A stretch of DNA of 55,994 nt, from assembly GCA_902799745.1 (NCBI GenBank), contig CADCBQ010000021.1, positions 1 to 55,994 of the forward strand, read 5' to 3'. The stretch is from Fibrobacter succinogenes. GTDB taxonomy: Bacteria > Fibrobacterota > Fibrobacteria > Fibrobacterales > Fibrobacteraceae. The notes beneath the pieces were generated by a model. It ran no database searches and was not told where the DNA came from. It saw nothing but the letters and a program-made list of their open reading frames with translations. The first letter of the stretch is position 1; the number at the start of each line of letters is the position of its first letter. This document shows positions 1 to 8,291 of the stretch, piece by piece. Both the position numbers and the translations under genes were made by a program.

Positions 1-450
1 CGGAACGTGAGCGAAGACGATTTGAACGCCATGCTCGAAGGTCGCGAAGACTTGAGCGAAGTGCAGGAAAATCCGTTCGCCGAGATGATGAAGGAAGACT
101 CTGAAACAAGTTCAGAGCAAGCTCCGGCAGAGAATGCGCAGGCTCCTGCGGAAGGCGCACAGGCTCCGGCAGAAAATGCCGCGCCGACAGAAGAGACTGC
201 GTCGGTTGTTGAATCTGCACCCGAAACAAGCGCTCCCGCCGAAGACATTCCGGTGGAAGAACCTGTCAACGTCCCGGTTGAGCCTGTCGAAGAGACTCCC
301 GCTGAAGAGCCGCAGCCCGCTGACAACATGACGGACGAAGAATTCGAAGCGTTCATGAAAAAAGCCCAGGCGTTCTATGACACCCAGGCTTCTGAAAATT
401 CTGACGACGATGACGACTTCCCGTCAATCGAAGTCCACTCAAACGATTAA
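1..450 (+). CDS. C-terminal part of an acidic Pro/Glu/Ala-rich protein (5' end outside window)
   Basis: The frame is open from the first base, and the GTG at 7 has no ribosome site, so this is most likely the tail of a longer protein. About 150 residues are visible. They are low in complexity, rich in Ala, Pro, Glu and Ser (repeated APAE units near residues 40-60), and end in an Asp run. There is no membrane segment or recognisable catalytic motif. A short segment near residues 108-125 (MTDEEFEAFMKKAQAF) looks helical. Its stop and the stop of the convergent peptidase gene share the same TTAA at 447-450. Function is not recognised; such tails usually follow a folded N-terminal domain that cannot be seen here. 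Confidence 0.6.
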   Translation, partial: RNVSEDDLNAMLEGREDLSEVQENPFAEMMKEDSETSSEQAPAENAQAPAEGAQAPAENAAPTEETASVVESAPETSAPAEDIPVEEPVNVPVEPVEETPAEEPQPADNMTDEEFEAFMKKAQAFYDTQASENSDDDDDFPSIEVHSND

Positions 451-1160
451 TCTCGCCTACCGCCTATAAGTCCGGCTCGGTAAGCCCAATAAAGCAACTG
501 CATAATAGAGCCGATGGCGGCTGCCACATAGGTAAGCCCTGCGGCAAACAGCACTCCCGAAACCGTATTGTATTCGCGGCCCTGCGCCACGATATCGAGG
601 CGAGCAAGCACCTTCTTGGCGCGGGAAGACGCGTCGAATTCCACCGGCACGGTCACCAGCGTAAAGAGCGTTGCGATACCGAACAGCACCACGCCTGCAA
701 CAGCGAGAGAATAGCCGAGCGCACGGCCCGCACTCATCAGGATGATGCCGAGAATCACAAGCCACGGGCCGAGATTCGAGCCGAGGTTTGCGGCAGGCAC
801 GATGAACGAACGCAGCCACAGCGGGAAATACCCCTGCGCATGCTGAATGGCGTGGCCCACTTCGTGGGCGGCTACACCCGCGGCAGAAGCATTGCGACCG
901 TTATAAACTTCAGGTGACAAGTTCAGAGTCTTGTTCAGCGGATTGTAATGGTCCGACAGGAATCCGTGATGCTGCAGCACCTTCACGTCGGTAATGCCCG
1001 CATCCATGAGGATTGCCTTCGCGACATCGGCACCGGTAAGGCCGCTCGAAATGCCGACTTTTTGGCCAGCGTTAAAACGGGACTTGACCATCCAGGAAAC
1101 GCTACCAGACAAAGCGAGCGTCACCAGGAGAATCATCATGTATAAAGGATCAAACATCAT
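447..1160 (-). CDS. YugP-type membrane zinc metallopeptidase
   Basis: The protein has 237 residues, the usual size of the YugP/Zn_peptidase_2 family (about 225). An N-terminal membrane anchor (about residues 5-25) is followed by a cytoplasmic domain with the zinc motif HEVGHAIQH (about residue 99), where two His bind zinc and Glu is catalytic. Further hydrophobic segments lie near 120-175 and at the C-terminus (AAIGSIMQLLYWAYRAG). The family is broadly conserved but its substrates are poorly known; membrane-protein turnover is inferred. The ATG at 1160 has a GGAGG ribosome site inside a GC hairpin (1163-1175). The gene lies 34 bases after the exporter operon and could be read from it. It overlaps the upstream + strand gene by 4 bases at its stop. 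Confidence 0.9.
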   Translation of the reverse strand: MMFDPLYMMILLVTLALSGSVSWMVKSRFNAGQKVGISSGLTGADVAKAILMDAGITDVKVLQHHGFLSDHYNPLNKTLNLSPEVYNGRNASAAGVAAHEVGHAIQHAQGYFPLWLRSFIVPAANLGSNLGPWLVILGIILMSAGRALGYSLAVAGVVLFGIATLFTLVTVPVEFDASSRAKKVLARLDIVAQGREYNTVSGVLFAAGLTYVAAAIGSIMQLLYWAYRAGLIGGRRD

Positions 1161-1162
1161 AG

Positions 1163-1175
1163 GCGCCTCCGGCGC
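1163..1175 (-). promoter_or_regulatory. GC hairpin containing the ribosome site of the zinc peptidase
   Basis: On the minus strand GCGCC-GGA-GGCGC forms a five-pair all-GC stem with a three-base loop. The GGAGG Shine-Dalgarno of the peptidase lies across the loop and 3' arm, only a few bases before the ATG at 1160. Folding would hide the ribosome site. A regulatory role is inference. Confidence 0.4.
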
Positions 1176-1194
1176 AGTGTTTAGTAAACAGGGT

Positions 1195-2421
1195 TTATTT
1201 TCCTGTTATAATATACAAAAGTAGACGGTAATAAACCTCAAAGGTGCGTAGCACCGAGCTCAAAACCTCATACCTACATACAAGCCCGAGCAACAGGTAG
1301 AACACCGCCTGCATAGCGAGCGGCAACAACAGCGATGCGGCATCGTAAATGTCGGCGCCACGCTGTTCAATCGCAAGCCATGCCGGAATCGCAAATGTCG
1401 AAGGTAGCAGGCAAGAGAATCCCTTCATCCACGCCGGAATCAGTTCGGTGGGCCAGCTAAAGTTCGAAAGGAACAGAATCGGGATGCTCATGTACAGGAA
1501 CAGCTGCATGCTCGTTTCGCGGCGCAGGAATACCTGCGAAAGCACCATCCCGAAATTGATGACCGAGAACAGGAACACGATCGCAAAGGCCACCATCGGC
1601 AAAATTTCGCCGCGGCGCGGAAAGTCGAACACGTTGTACACCACAAAATGGTAGAACAGGATAAAGCTGCAGTAATGCAAGAAGTACGCAAGCGAGCGGC
1701 CAAAGTAGCGGTAAGGCATCAGCTCATTTTCTACAGAACTGTCACGCTGCAATTTGCGGAACTTGCGGTGGGCGCGGGCACCGCCCAGAATGCAAATGCC
1801 AATCACCAGCGTCTGCTGCAAAATCAGCACCAGTACGCTCGGCACCACGTAATTCGAATAGCTACCCGTGTTGTTGTACATAGTCTGCACACTGATGGGA
1901 ATCGGGTCGCGCATGGCAATAGCCTTTGCGGCCGGCACCTTTTTGCCTAAAGCAATCCGCTTGACTTTTGTAGTCGCGCCCACCGTGAGTGCGCAGGTAG
2001 TAAAAGCCGTTCCGATGTTGCCGTGGAGCATCACGTAAGCGCCGTGCGTGAACACGTTCACGTTCGTCTTGCCACCGTTACGGAGCGTCTTTTCCATGTC
2101 TTGAGGAATCACCATGAAGCCGTAGATTTTCTCATTCGCCATGGCCTGCTCCGCTTCGCGGACATCCGAGAATACATAGCGCACATCAATCTGCTGGGCT
2201 GCCGCCGACATCTGCGTGAGTTCGCGCGACATCACCGTATGATCTAAATCTACCACGGCCACAGGCACATCTGTTGCCGTCTGTTTCATGTAAGGCGTCG
2301 GATAATAGAAAGCGTAAAGCACTCCCGCCACCACGAGCAACAATACCGCCGCAGGGTCGGTGTAGAAAAGTTTCCATTCGGCAAATGCCACCTTGAAAAG
2401 TCGCTTAAAGAGGTCAATCAT
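1195..2421 (-). CDS. ABC-2 type transporter permease (second of a pair)
   Basis: The 408-residue protein has the YhhJ/YbhR-like ABC-2 layout: one N-terminal membrane helix (about 23-40, VLLLVVAGVLYAFYYPTP), a large extracytoplasmic domain (about 45-180) with the usual VAVVDLDHT start, then five or six helices between about 185 and 385. It would form the inner-membrane channel of an efflux pump with the permease encoded just upstream, which it overlaps by 8 bases. No ATP-binding gene lies in the operon. The last 20-odd residues are encoded by a dispersed repeat (1220-1275), so the natural C-terminus may once have been shorter or different. The ATG at 2421 lies within the end of the previous gene and implies translational coupling. 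Confidence 0.88.
   Translation of the reverse strand: MIDLFKRLFKVAFAEWKLFYTDPAAVLLLVVAGVLYAFYYPTPYMKQTATDVPVAVVDLDHTVMSRELTQMSAAAQQIDVRYVFSDVREAEQAMANEKIYGFMVIPQDMEKTLRNGGKTNVNVFTHGAYVMLHGNIGTAFTTCALTVGATTKVKRIALGKKVPAAKAIAMRDPIPISVQTMYNNTGSYSNYVVPSVLVLILQQTLVIGICILGGARAHRKFRKLQRDSSVENELMPYRYFGRSLAYFLHYCSFILFYHFVVYNVFDFPRRGEILPMVAFAIVFLFSVINFGMVLSQVFLRRETSMQLFLYMSIPILFLSNFSWPTELIPAWMKGFSCLLPSTFAIPAWLAIEQRGADIYDAASLLLPLAMQAVFYLLLGLVCRYEVLSSVLRTFEVYYRLLLYIITGK
1220..1275. repeat. Dispersed intergenic repeat, copy inside the 3' end of an ABC permease gene
   Basis: The + strand reads AGTAGACGGTAATAAACCTC, then a small GC hairpin (GGTGC/GCACC), then CTCAAAACCTCATACCT. The same plan of 'AACCTCAAAG, GC hairpin, ACCTCAAACCT' is found at 55126-55172, and the AGTAGAC-GTA part matches the repeats at 16656 and 31249. 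This copy lies within the last roughly 20 codons of the permease gene ending at 1195. Confidence 0.6.
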
Positions 2422-3679
2422 TTTTGGCTCCTTTATGCAATTTTCTTTTGGAGATTTCAGATGCGACCGCCTTACGGATACTCAAATCCGAATAGACGGC
2501 GCCTGCAATATTTTTCAGCTTATCCTTCAAGTGCAATTTTTCGCGGGCTTCCCAGTCCGCCTCTTTTTCTTCGGCGACTTTCCAGCGCAACATCAAAAGC
2601 TTGGACGCAAGCAAATGCCAGAACAGCGCCATGAACAAAAGCACCACAATAGATTCCCAGGCGTGAGCCTTGCCGACCGAGCCCAAGAGCATCGCGGACT
2701 GAACCTTAAGAACATGCGTAAGCGGAAGCAGGAATGCAAAGCCGCGCACCACCAACGGCATCGCCATCACCGGAAAAGTCTGGCCCGCAAACGCAAACGC
2801 GGGGCCGGCGATAACGCCCGCCACGCTCGAAGACATACGCATGTTACCCGTGATGCCCACAAAGGCGGCCCCCGCGCCAGAACAGGCGAGAATCATCGCC
2901 AACTGCCCCGCAGACACCACCACAAATTCATCGAACGTCATCGGGGTAAGCGCTCGGCGAGCATACGCATACACCGCCATCATCGAAATCCACTGAATCA
3001 CGACCAGCGGCAAAACCGTCGCGGCACCAAGCACCACGCGCGAGCCGCCCGCCGCCTGCAAGAATTCGCGGACGCGGTGATCGCGGAACGGAAAACTGAA
3101 CAGGTACACCGCCGCCAAAATTCCTGCCAAATGAAAAATCGCAGTCACAAGCCCGAGCCCTAAAAAGCCTTGGTAGTTACCGCTATTGTTGCTGACCGAC
3201 TTGAGTTCGACGTGAATCGGGTCGTCCATTTGCTTGGTAAACATGTCGGCACCAATCGCCGAAATTACCGAGCGGATTTCCTTAACCGCAAAAGTATTCG
3301 TGAGGTAATTCTGGCCGCTCGAATACACCGGAATCACGGGCGTTTCAAGCCGCAGCGCGCGACGTTCCATGTCGTACGGGAGCACGATAAACGCCTGCAA
3401 GTCACCGCGAATCACCGCATGTTCACATTCGCTTCGGTCATCACATTCCATCGCAACTTCAAGCACGGGGTCTGCGCGCAAGGCCATTTCAACTTTATCG
3501 GCCAGCTGCGAGCGGTCTTGTTTTAAAAGGCCAATCGGCACATGCTGAATAATTTCGGCCGAAAAGAAATTCACCATAAAGACCGATGTCACCACCGGCA
3601 AAATCAGGAGCACCAGCCACAACACGATATTGTGACTGATATAGATTTTGCGAATCGCCCTTAAAACATCAAGGAACAC
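2414..3679 (-). CDS. ABC-2 type transporter permease (first of a pair)
   Basis: This 421-residue protein is a relative of the permease encoded downstream, with the same plan: an N-terminal helix (about 17-36), an extracytoplasmic domain (about 40-180) starting HVPIGLLKQDRSQLADKV, then a bundle of helices to about residue 375. A charged tail of about 45 residues (KVAEEKEADWEAREKLHLKD...) follows and is probably cytoplasmic. It likely pairs with the next permease to form a drug or lipid exporter of the YbhGFSR/YhiI-type, fed by the HlyD and TolC proteins upstream. The start is GTG at 3679 with AAGG eight bases before it. An ATPase must be supplied from elsewhere; none is in this operon. Confidence 0.88.
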   Translation of the reverse strand: MFLDVLRAIRKIYISHNIVLWLVLLILPVVTSVFMVNFFSAEIIQHVPIGLLKQDRSQLADKVEMALRADPVLEVAMECDDRSECEHAVIRGDLQAFIVLPYDMERRALRLETPVIPVYSSGQNYLTNTFAVKEIRSVISAIGADMFTKQMDDPIHVELKSVSNNSGNYQGFLGLGLVTAIFHLAGILAAVYLFSFPFRDHRVREFLQAAGGSRVVLGAATVLPLVVIQWISMMAVYAYARRALTPMTFDEFVVVSAGQLAMILACSGAGAAFVGITGNMRMSSSVAGVIAGPAFAFAGQTFPVMAMPLVVRGFAFLLPLTHVLKVQSAMLLGSVGKAHAWESIVVLLFMALFWHLLASKLLMLRWKVAEEKEADWEAREKLHLKDKLKNIAGAVYSDLSIRKAVASEISKRKLHKGAKND

Positions 3680-3689
3680 GATTACGACC

Positions 3690-4688
3690 TTACTGAATCT
3701 GGTCCACCGGGAAAAGCACGCTCATGCCAGGGCGCAGGTTTTCGATTTTTGCCTTCGGGCGTAGGCGCACTTCAAAACTCTTGAGATCAAAGCCGCCGCT
3801 TTCCTTAGAGCTACGCCAAGTGGCGTAATCGCCCACCGAGGCAATGTAGCTGACTTCCATTTCAACATTCTTGTCAAGCGCAGGAATGAACATGCTGAAG
3901 ATCTTGCCCTTGGACACGTTCTTGAGCAGGTCTTCGCGCAGGTGGAATACCGCCCAGGAATCGTCGAGGTCGGTAATGGCGACAACCGGCATGCCAGAGC
4001 CTACGACTTCGCCCTCTTCGACCAGCTTCACGGAAACTTCGCCTGCGATGGGGGCGCGGATTTTGGTTTCTTCGAGGTAGGCGTCGACCTCGGCGTTGGC
4101 GCCCTTCGCTTGCATCACGAGTGCGTTTGCGGCAGCCTTGTCTTCGCTGCGGGCGCCGGCGAGTGCCTGTTCATACTGGGCCTTGGCGGCGTCGGCAGCA
4201 GACTGCGATGCCTTCATCTGGGTCTCGGCTTCGTCGCGCTTCTGGAGCGGCAGCACGCCTTCGTTATAAAGCTTTTGCACACGGTCGTAAGTATTCTTTG
4301 CGAGGTTTGCCGCATCCTGGGCGCGCGAGGCCATCGCCTTGAGGGCCGTGATGTCTTCGGAGCGGGCGCCGTTTTTAGCCTTATTCGCCTGGGCGCGGGC
4401 AGCACCTAAAGCGCCCTGCGCCTGCATCTTTTTGGCTTCAATTTCAGGGCTGCTGATGATTGCCACGATAGCATTCTTTTCGACCATGTCGCCTTCGCGG
4501 AAGAACAGCTGTTCCACGCGACCGGGAACTTTACCCGCCACCAACACGCGGCGAGCTTCCATCTGACCCTGCAAATAAGCATCGCGGGGTTCCGTCGCAA
4601 ATTTCTGCAACGTGATAATTCCAAGAACGATCAAGGCAATCAACGCCAAGACGACCAAAGTTTTTCCAATCACTTTCAAGACGTTCAT
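3690..4688 (-). CDS. HlyD/YbhG-family periplasmic adaptor (membrane fusion protein)
   Basis: This 332-residue adaptor links inner-membrane permeases to an outer-membrane TolC channel. One membrane anchor (about 8-28) is followed by half of a lipoyl-like barrel-sandwich (about 45-75, RVLVAGKVPGRVEQLFFREGD), a long coiled-coil hairpin (about 80-205) rich in Ala, Lys, Glu and Gln, the second lipoyl half (about 208-235, IRAPIAGEVSVKLVEEGEV) and a beta-barrel domain to the end. Two similar GARSEDI/GARSEDK segments mark the two arms of the hairpin. An ATG with GGAG eight bases upstream sets the start. It sits between the tolC-like gene (21-base gap) and the permeases (10-base gap). Confidence 0.92.
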   Translation of the reverse strand: MNVLKVIGKTLVVLALIALIVLGIITLQKFATEPRDAYLQGQMEARRVLVAGKVPGRVEQLFFREGDMVEKNAIVAIISSPEIEAKKMQAQGALGAARAQANKAKNGARSEDITALKAMASRAQDAANLAKNTYDRVQKLYNEGVLPLQKRDEAETQMKASQSAADAAKAQYEQALAGARSEDKAAANALVMQAKGANAEVDAYLEETKIRAPIAGEVSVKLVEEGEVVGSGMPVVAITDLDDSWAVFHLREDLLKNVSKGKIFSMFIPALDKNVEMEVSYIASVGDYATWRSSKESGGFDLKSFEVRLRPKAKIENLRPGMSVLFPVDQIQ

Positions 4689-4709
4689 TCTTTTTCTCCA
4701 TTTCTAAAA

Positions 4710-6464
4710 TCAATTTGCGGGAGCAGCAGTTGTATCTACCGGAGTAGTCGCTGCGGAATCAGCCGCTGTAGATTGCTTCACCCCTTCGGGGTTCGCAATG
4801 ACGTTGGTAGAGTCGCTTGCAACCGGTGCGACAACGGGAACAGCAACAGGTTCGGCGGGGTTCGGTTCTTCAACCTTCGTTTCTTCGATCGGCTTTACGT
4901 TCTTGAGCATTTCACCCGCATTCACTACTTCACCGCTCGCTTCCAAAAGTCCAAGCCAAGCAACCACGGCGTCGTAATGCGCCTTCAAATCAGCCACCTG
5001 CAAGCGCGAAAGTGCCAATTCGGCATCCACGACATCGAGGCCCGTGGCAAGGCCCGCTTCGTAAGCCAAAGTCTGGCTGCGGTGCGCTTCTTCGGCAAGT
5101 TCGCGAGTCTTCTTCAGGCTTTCCAAGCGGCTCTTGGCATGCTCCATTTCACGCCAGCGTTTTTCAACCAGCAGGCCAATGTTATCCATGGTTTGCTCTT
5201 CCATGCTCGAAAGCGAACGGTCGAGAGCCTTCGCGTTGCTCACCTTAGAGCGAGTCTCGCCGCCCTTGAACAAGTCCCACTGCATCTTGGCACCCACCGC
5301 CCAATCGGGTTCCAAGAGCGTCAAGTCGCGGGTATAAAGTTCCTTGTAGGCGAATAGCGCCACCGTTGGGAAATAATCGGCGCGGGCAGCACTTACCGCA
5401 TCTTGACTGCGCTTGCGCTCGGTGCGCAACTGACGCAGACCCGGGTGTCTATCCATCGCAAGCTGCTTGAATTCTTCCATGGCCAAGGTCTGCTCCGGAG
5501 CAAGCACCGGAGTGATAGCCGTAATGTTCGTGTCCGTATGCAACAGACTTGCAAGAGCCAAGCGAGCAAGAGTTTGGTCGCGGTAAGAATCCTCAAGTGC
5601 GTTTTCGGCCTCAGCCAAAGCCACTTCGGCGCGCAGGCGTTCCGCCTTGCTAATCTGGCCACCTTCTTCCAGTTTCTTGGAGCGGGCCAAGTGTTCTTCC
5701 AAGTTCTTCTTGGTGCTTTCGCGAAGCACCGTCAATTCTTCGGCCAGGCGAAGCGTAAAGTACTTGGTAGCCACATCCATGAGGATTGTGTTTTGCGCCA
5801 TGTCAAAGGCCGCCTTCTTGGCATTCACGTTTTCTTTGGCGGCATCGTAGGCAGAATAAATCTTGAGACCCGTAAAGATAGGCCAAATAGCCGTCAGACG
5901 CGCATTGAAGAATACGTCGTCCTGCACCTTCATGCGGAAATCGGCGTCATCTATTTGCGACTTTGCAGCATCCAGCTTCTGCTGAGTTTCGTTCGCGTAC
6001 TTGTCCGCATTCTGCTGGGCAATTTCTTGCGCAGTACCGCCCACGCGGTCTTGAGCAAACGCTTTAGCCTGAGCATCCGTCATGCCATTGGCAATGGCGC
6101 CATTGTAAGCCTGTTCGTAACCGGCCTGCGCCTTGTTGTAGGCATCGATGTAAGCCTTGGAATACACCGCCGCCGGGCCAACCGTTGTAAGTCCGCCAGC
6201 AAGGCCGCTCATTGCCTGTTGAATTTCACCCAAATCAATATAGATCGGGTCGTTTATCTTTGTCACGCTGGCCGTCAGCGAAAGCTGGGGCATAAAACGG
6301 GAACGAGCCTCGGACTGACCACTTTCGGCCATTTCGACCTTAGCCTTTTCAGCCTTAATCTGCGAATTGTTCGCCTTTGCCATCGCAATCGCATCCGATA
6401 GCGAAATGGGCGCGGCAAAAACGGCAGCACTCGCTGCAATACCCAAAAACAAACTCTTTTTCAT
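4710..6464 (-). CDS. TolC-family outer-membrane efflux protein
   Basis: The 584-residue protein has a signal peptide (MKKSLFLGIAASAAVFA) and the typical TolC start ISLSDAIAMAKANN. Two outer-membrane-factor halves with long helical stretches follow (about 20-275 and 330-515). The N-terminal half carries an insertion (about 60-190) rich in Ala, Gln and Tyr that is longer than in E. coli TolC (about 470 mature residues). The last 60 residues form a Pro/Val/Thr-rich tail (about 525-584) without structure. It is the first gene of the minus-strand exporter operon TolC-HlyD-permease-permease. No terminator separates it from the next gene. Confidence 0.92.
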   Translation of the reverse strand: MKKSLFLGIAASAAVFAAPISLSDAIAMAKANNSQIKAEKAKVEMAESGQSEARSRFMPQLSLTASVTKINDPIYIDLGEIQQAMSGLAGGLTTVGPAAVYSKAYIDAYNKAQAGYEQAYNGAIANGMTDAQAKAFAQDRVGGTAQEIAQQNADKYANETQQKLDAAKSQIDDADFRMKVQDDVFFNARLTAIWPIFTGLKIYSAYDAAKENVNAKKAAFDMAQNTILMDVATKYFTLRLAEELTVLRESTKKNLEEHLARSKKLEEGGQISKAERLRAEVALAEAENALEDSYRDQTLARLALASLLHTDTNITAITPVLAPEQTLAMEEFKQLAMDRHPGLRQLRTERKRSQDAVSAARADYFPTVALFAYKELYTRDLTLLEPDWAVGAKMQWDLFKGGETRSKVSNAKALDRSLSSMEEQTMDNIGLLVEKRWREMEHAKSRLESLKKTRELAEEAHRSQTLAYEAGLATGLDVVDAELALSRLQVADLKAHYDAVVAWLGLLEASGEVVNAGEMLKNVKPIEETKVEEPNPAEPVAVPVVAPVASDSTNVIANPEGVKQSTAADSAATTPVDTTAAPAN

Positions 6465-6500
6465 AACGCCATAAAAATAAATTTTTCCATACAGAAAAAC

Positions 6501-6520
6501 CGCCCCAAAGGGGCGATTTT
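6501..6520 (-). terminator. Rho-independent terminator after the VTC operon
   Basis: CGCCCC/GGGGCG form a six-pair stem with an AAA/TTT loop at 6501-6515. On the minus strand it is followed by GTTTTTC, so it ends the operon whose last gene is the lamin-tail lipoprotein (stop at 6554). It also separates that operon from the tolC gene starting at 6464. Confidence 0.75.
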
Positions 6521-6553
6521 CTTACTTTTTTCAAGATTTATGTTACAAGATTA

Positions 6554-8260
6554 TTATTTACCCGGAGTCGGCTTGTCAACTGTCCAAGCTGCAGCCTCAT
6601 AACCCATCGTGGTAAAGTCCTTACGCTGCAAGCTATAGCCGAAGCCGTCCGCGCGCTTGTAGTCAATACCGTTGCCGCTCCAGTTATCGCTATAGAGCGT
6701 TGCATCGGACCAATCGTAGTACCACTGGCTATTAAGCGGATTGCTTACATCGTTCTGGAAGAAATAGGGTTTCTTGACAGCAATCATTTCACCGCGGTTA
6801 GAAAGCTTACCACTGTAGAAGCTGATCAACACGGATGCATCGATTGCATAACGCTTTCTCATGCCTTCTTCACCATAAGCAGCCTTCAGGGAATCCGGGA
6901 ACAAGACAACGAGTCCACCCGCCGGAATCACATCAGTCGCAGAAAATTCAAAGTTGATACCTTCAATCTTCCAGCCTCTATTACCGCTTGTCAATTTTTC
7001 ATACGGAGTAATGGCCACTTCAGAAACGTTCTTGAGTTCCAAGAATTCGGCATCGTTAAGGTCATCTTCATTCGGGTGGTAATTGATTTCGGTAATCACC
7101 AAAGAACCAATATAGAGTGTAGAGTTCGGTTCACCCGGAGTAGCTGCAACCAAAGCACCCTGGGCCGTAGAGCCATCGCTCAAGTCCACCACACCGCTCG
7201 AAAGCTTACTAGACGGCAAAAGCAAACTGGATTCATCACCTTCGGTAGCACCATACAGGTAGTAAGAACCACCGATATCGCTCACAATCAGTTCCGTCGG
7301 TTCGCCATCGGAATTCACGAAGTCAGTCGTTGCATTCAAGACAAGGTAACCCTTTGCAGGAACCGTACCGGCCTTAATCGTGAGCTTTTCCTTACGAATC
7401 TTGGATTCAAAAATCCAACCGGACACGTCGACATCGGCGCTGCCCGCATTGTAGAGTTCAACCCAAGCATCAACGCCCGTACCCGTCGGCATGATTTCGT
7501 TCAAACGAATATTCGAAGTCGTGAGCCATTCGTCGTTGCCCACACCCGGATTACCGTTCATAATCTTGCTTGCACCCCAAGAGGTAGCCTGGGCAGCGTT
7601 TCCGCCCTTGTACACGAGCGTACGGCCCTTACCATTAGCCAGAGACGGCCAAGGCGGTTCCATACTGTAAGAACAGCTCACGTCACCTTCACCTGTCAAC
7701 TTCACGTCAATCACATCACCTTCGTTCGAAAGTTTTGCAACTGCTCCCGTCTTCGGATCATTATCCCACGGACCATAGAGCTTACCCTGGAAATCGGGAT
7801 AAGTCTGCATGAACAAAGCCTTGTCGTTGGTCACGACAATGTATTCACCCTTCTTAAGGGGTTCATTCGGGAACGTAAAGGAAAGAGCACCATCCAAACG
7901 CATACCCGAAGCGAGCATGCTAGCGATATCCGGACCACTCTGGATTGTCACTTCGACCCATTCCAAGGCAGAACCATCGTCTGCATTGTACATGATTTCG
8001 GTAATCGCCATCTGGGTCACAGATTCATCTACGACAGACGAAGAGGAAACCCCAGGAACCGGTGTAGAATTACCGTCACTGCTCGAAGAACCGGTAACAG
8101 GAACATCTCCAGACGAACCCGGAATCGTGCCATTTTCCGAAGACGACGAAAGCGTCGGATCGCTAGGATCAGGCTCTGAAGATTTGTCACTGGAGCAAGA
8201 GGTGGCAAGGACCATTGCGGTCACAGCCGAACCTGCCAAAAGAATTTTTTTGATATCCAT
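6554..8260 (-). CDS. Surface lipoprotein with lamin-tail (LTD) domains, last gene of the VTC operon
   Basis: This is a 568-residue lipoprotein. The start is ATG at 8260 (MDIKKILLAGSAVTAMVLATSC, lipobox ATSC), with GAGG nine bases upstream; the frame is open further upstream but without signal-peptide sense. After the Cys comes a Ser/Pro linker of about 60 residues with SSSS blocks, typical of Fibrobacter lipoproteins. At least three LTD-like repeats follow, starting at about residues 80 (MAITEIMYNADDGSALEWVEV), 250 (IRLNEIMPTGTGVDAWVELYN) and 380 (LVITEINYHPNEDDLNDAEFLEL). LTD domains are beta-sandwiches found on cell-surface and CotH-type proteins and have no known enzyme activity. Position 31 bases after the VTC polymerase gene suggests a surface receptor or anchor for its product, which is inference. 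Confidence 0.85.
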   Translation of the reverse strand: MDIKKILLAGSAVTAMVLATSCSSDKSSEPDPSDPTLSSSSENGTIPGSSGDVPVTGSSSSDGNSTPVPGVSSSSVVDESVTQMAITEIMYNADDGSALEWVEVTIQSGPDIASMLASGMRLDGALSFTFPNEPLKKGEYIVVTNDKALFMQTYPDFQGKLYGPWDNDPKTGAVAKLSNEGDVIDVKLTGEGDVSCSYSMEPPWPSLANGKGRTLVYKGGNAAQATSWGASKIMNGNPGVGNDEWLTTSNIRLNEIMPTGTGVDAWVELYNAGSADVDVSGWIFESKIRKEKLTIKAGTVPAKGYLVLNATTDFVNSDGEPTELIVSDIGGSYYLYGATEGDESSLLLPSSKLSSGVVDLSDGSTAQGALVAATPGEPNSTLYIGSLVITEINYHPNEDDLNDAEFLELKNVSEVAITPYEKLTSGNRGWKIEGINFEFSATDVIPAGGLVVLFPDSLKAAYGEEGMRKRYAIDASVLISFYSGKLSNRGEMIAVKKPYFFQNDVSNPLNSQWYYDWSDATLYSDNWSGNGIDYKRADGFGYSLQRKDFTTMGYEAAAWTVDKPTPGK

Positions 8261-8291
8261 AGAGGTATCCTCGCAAAAACTTTCTTCTATT

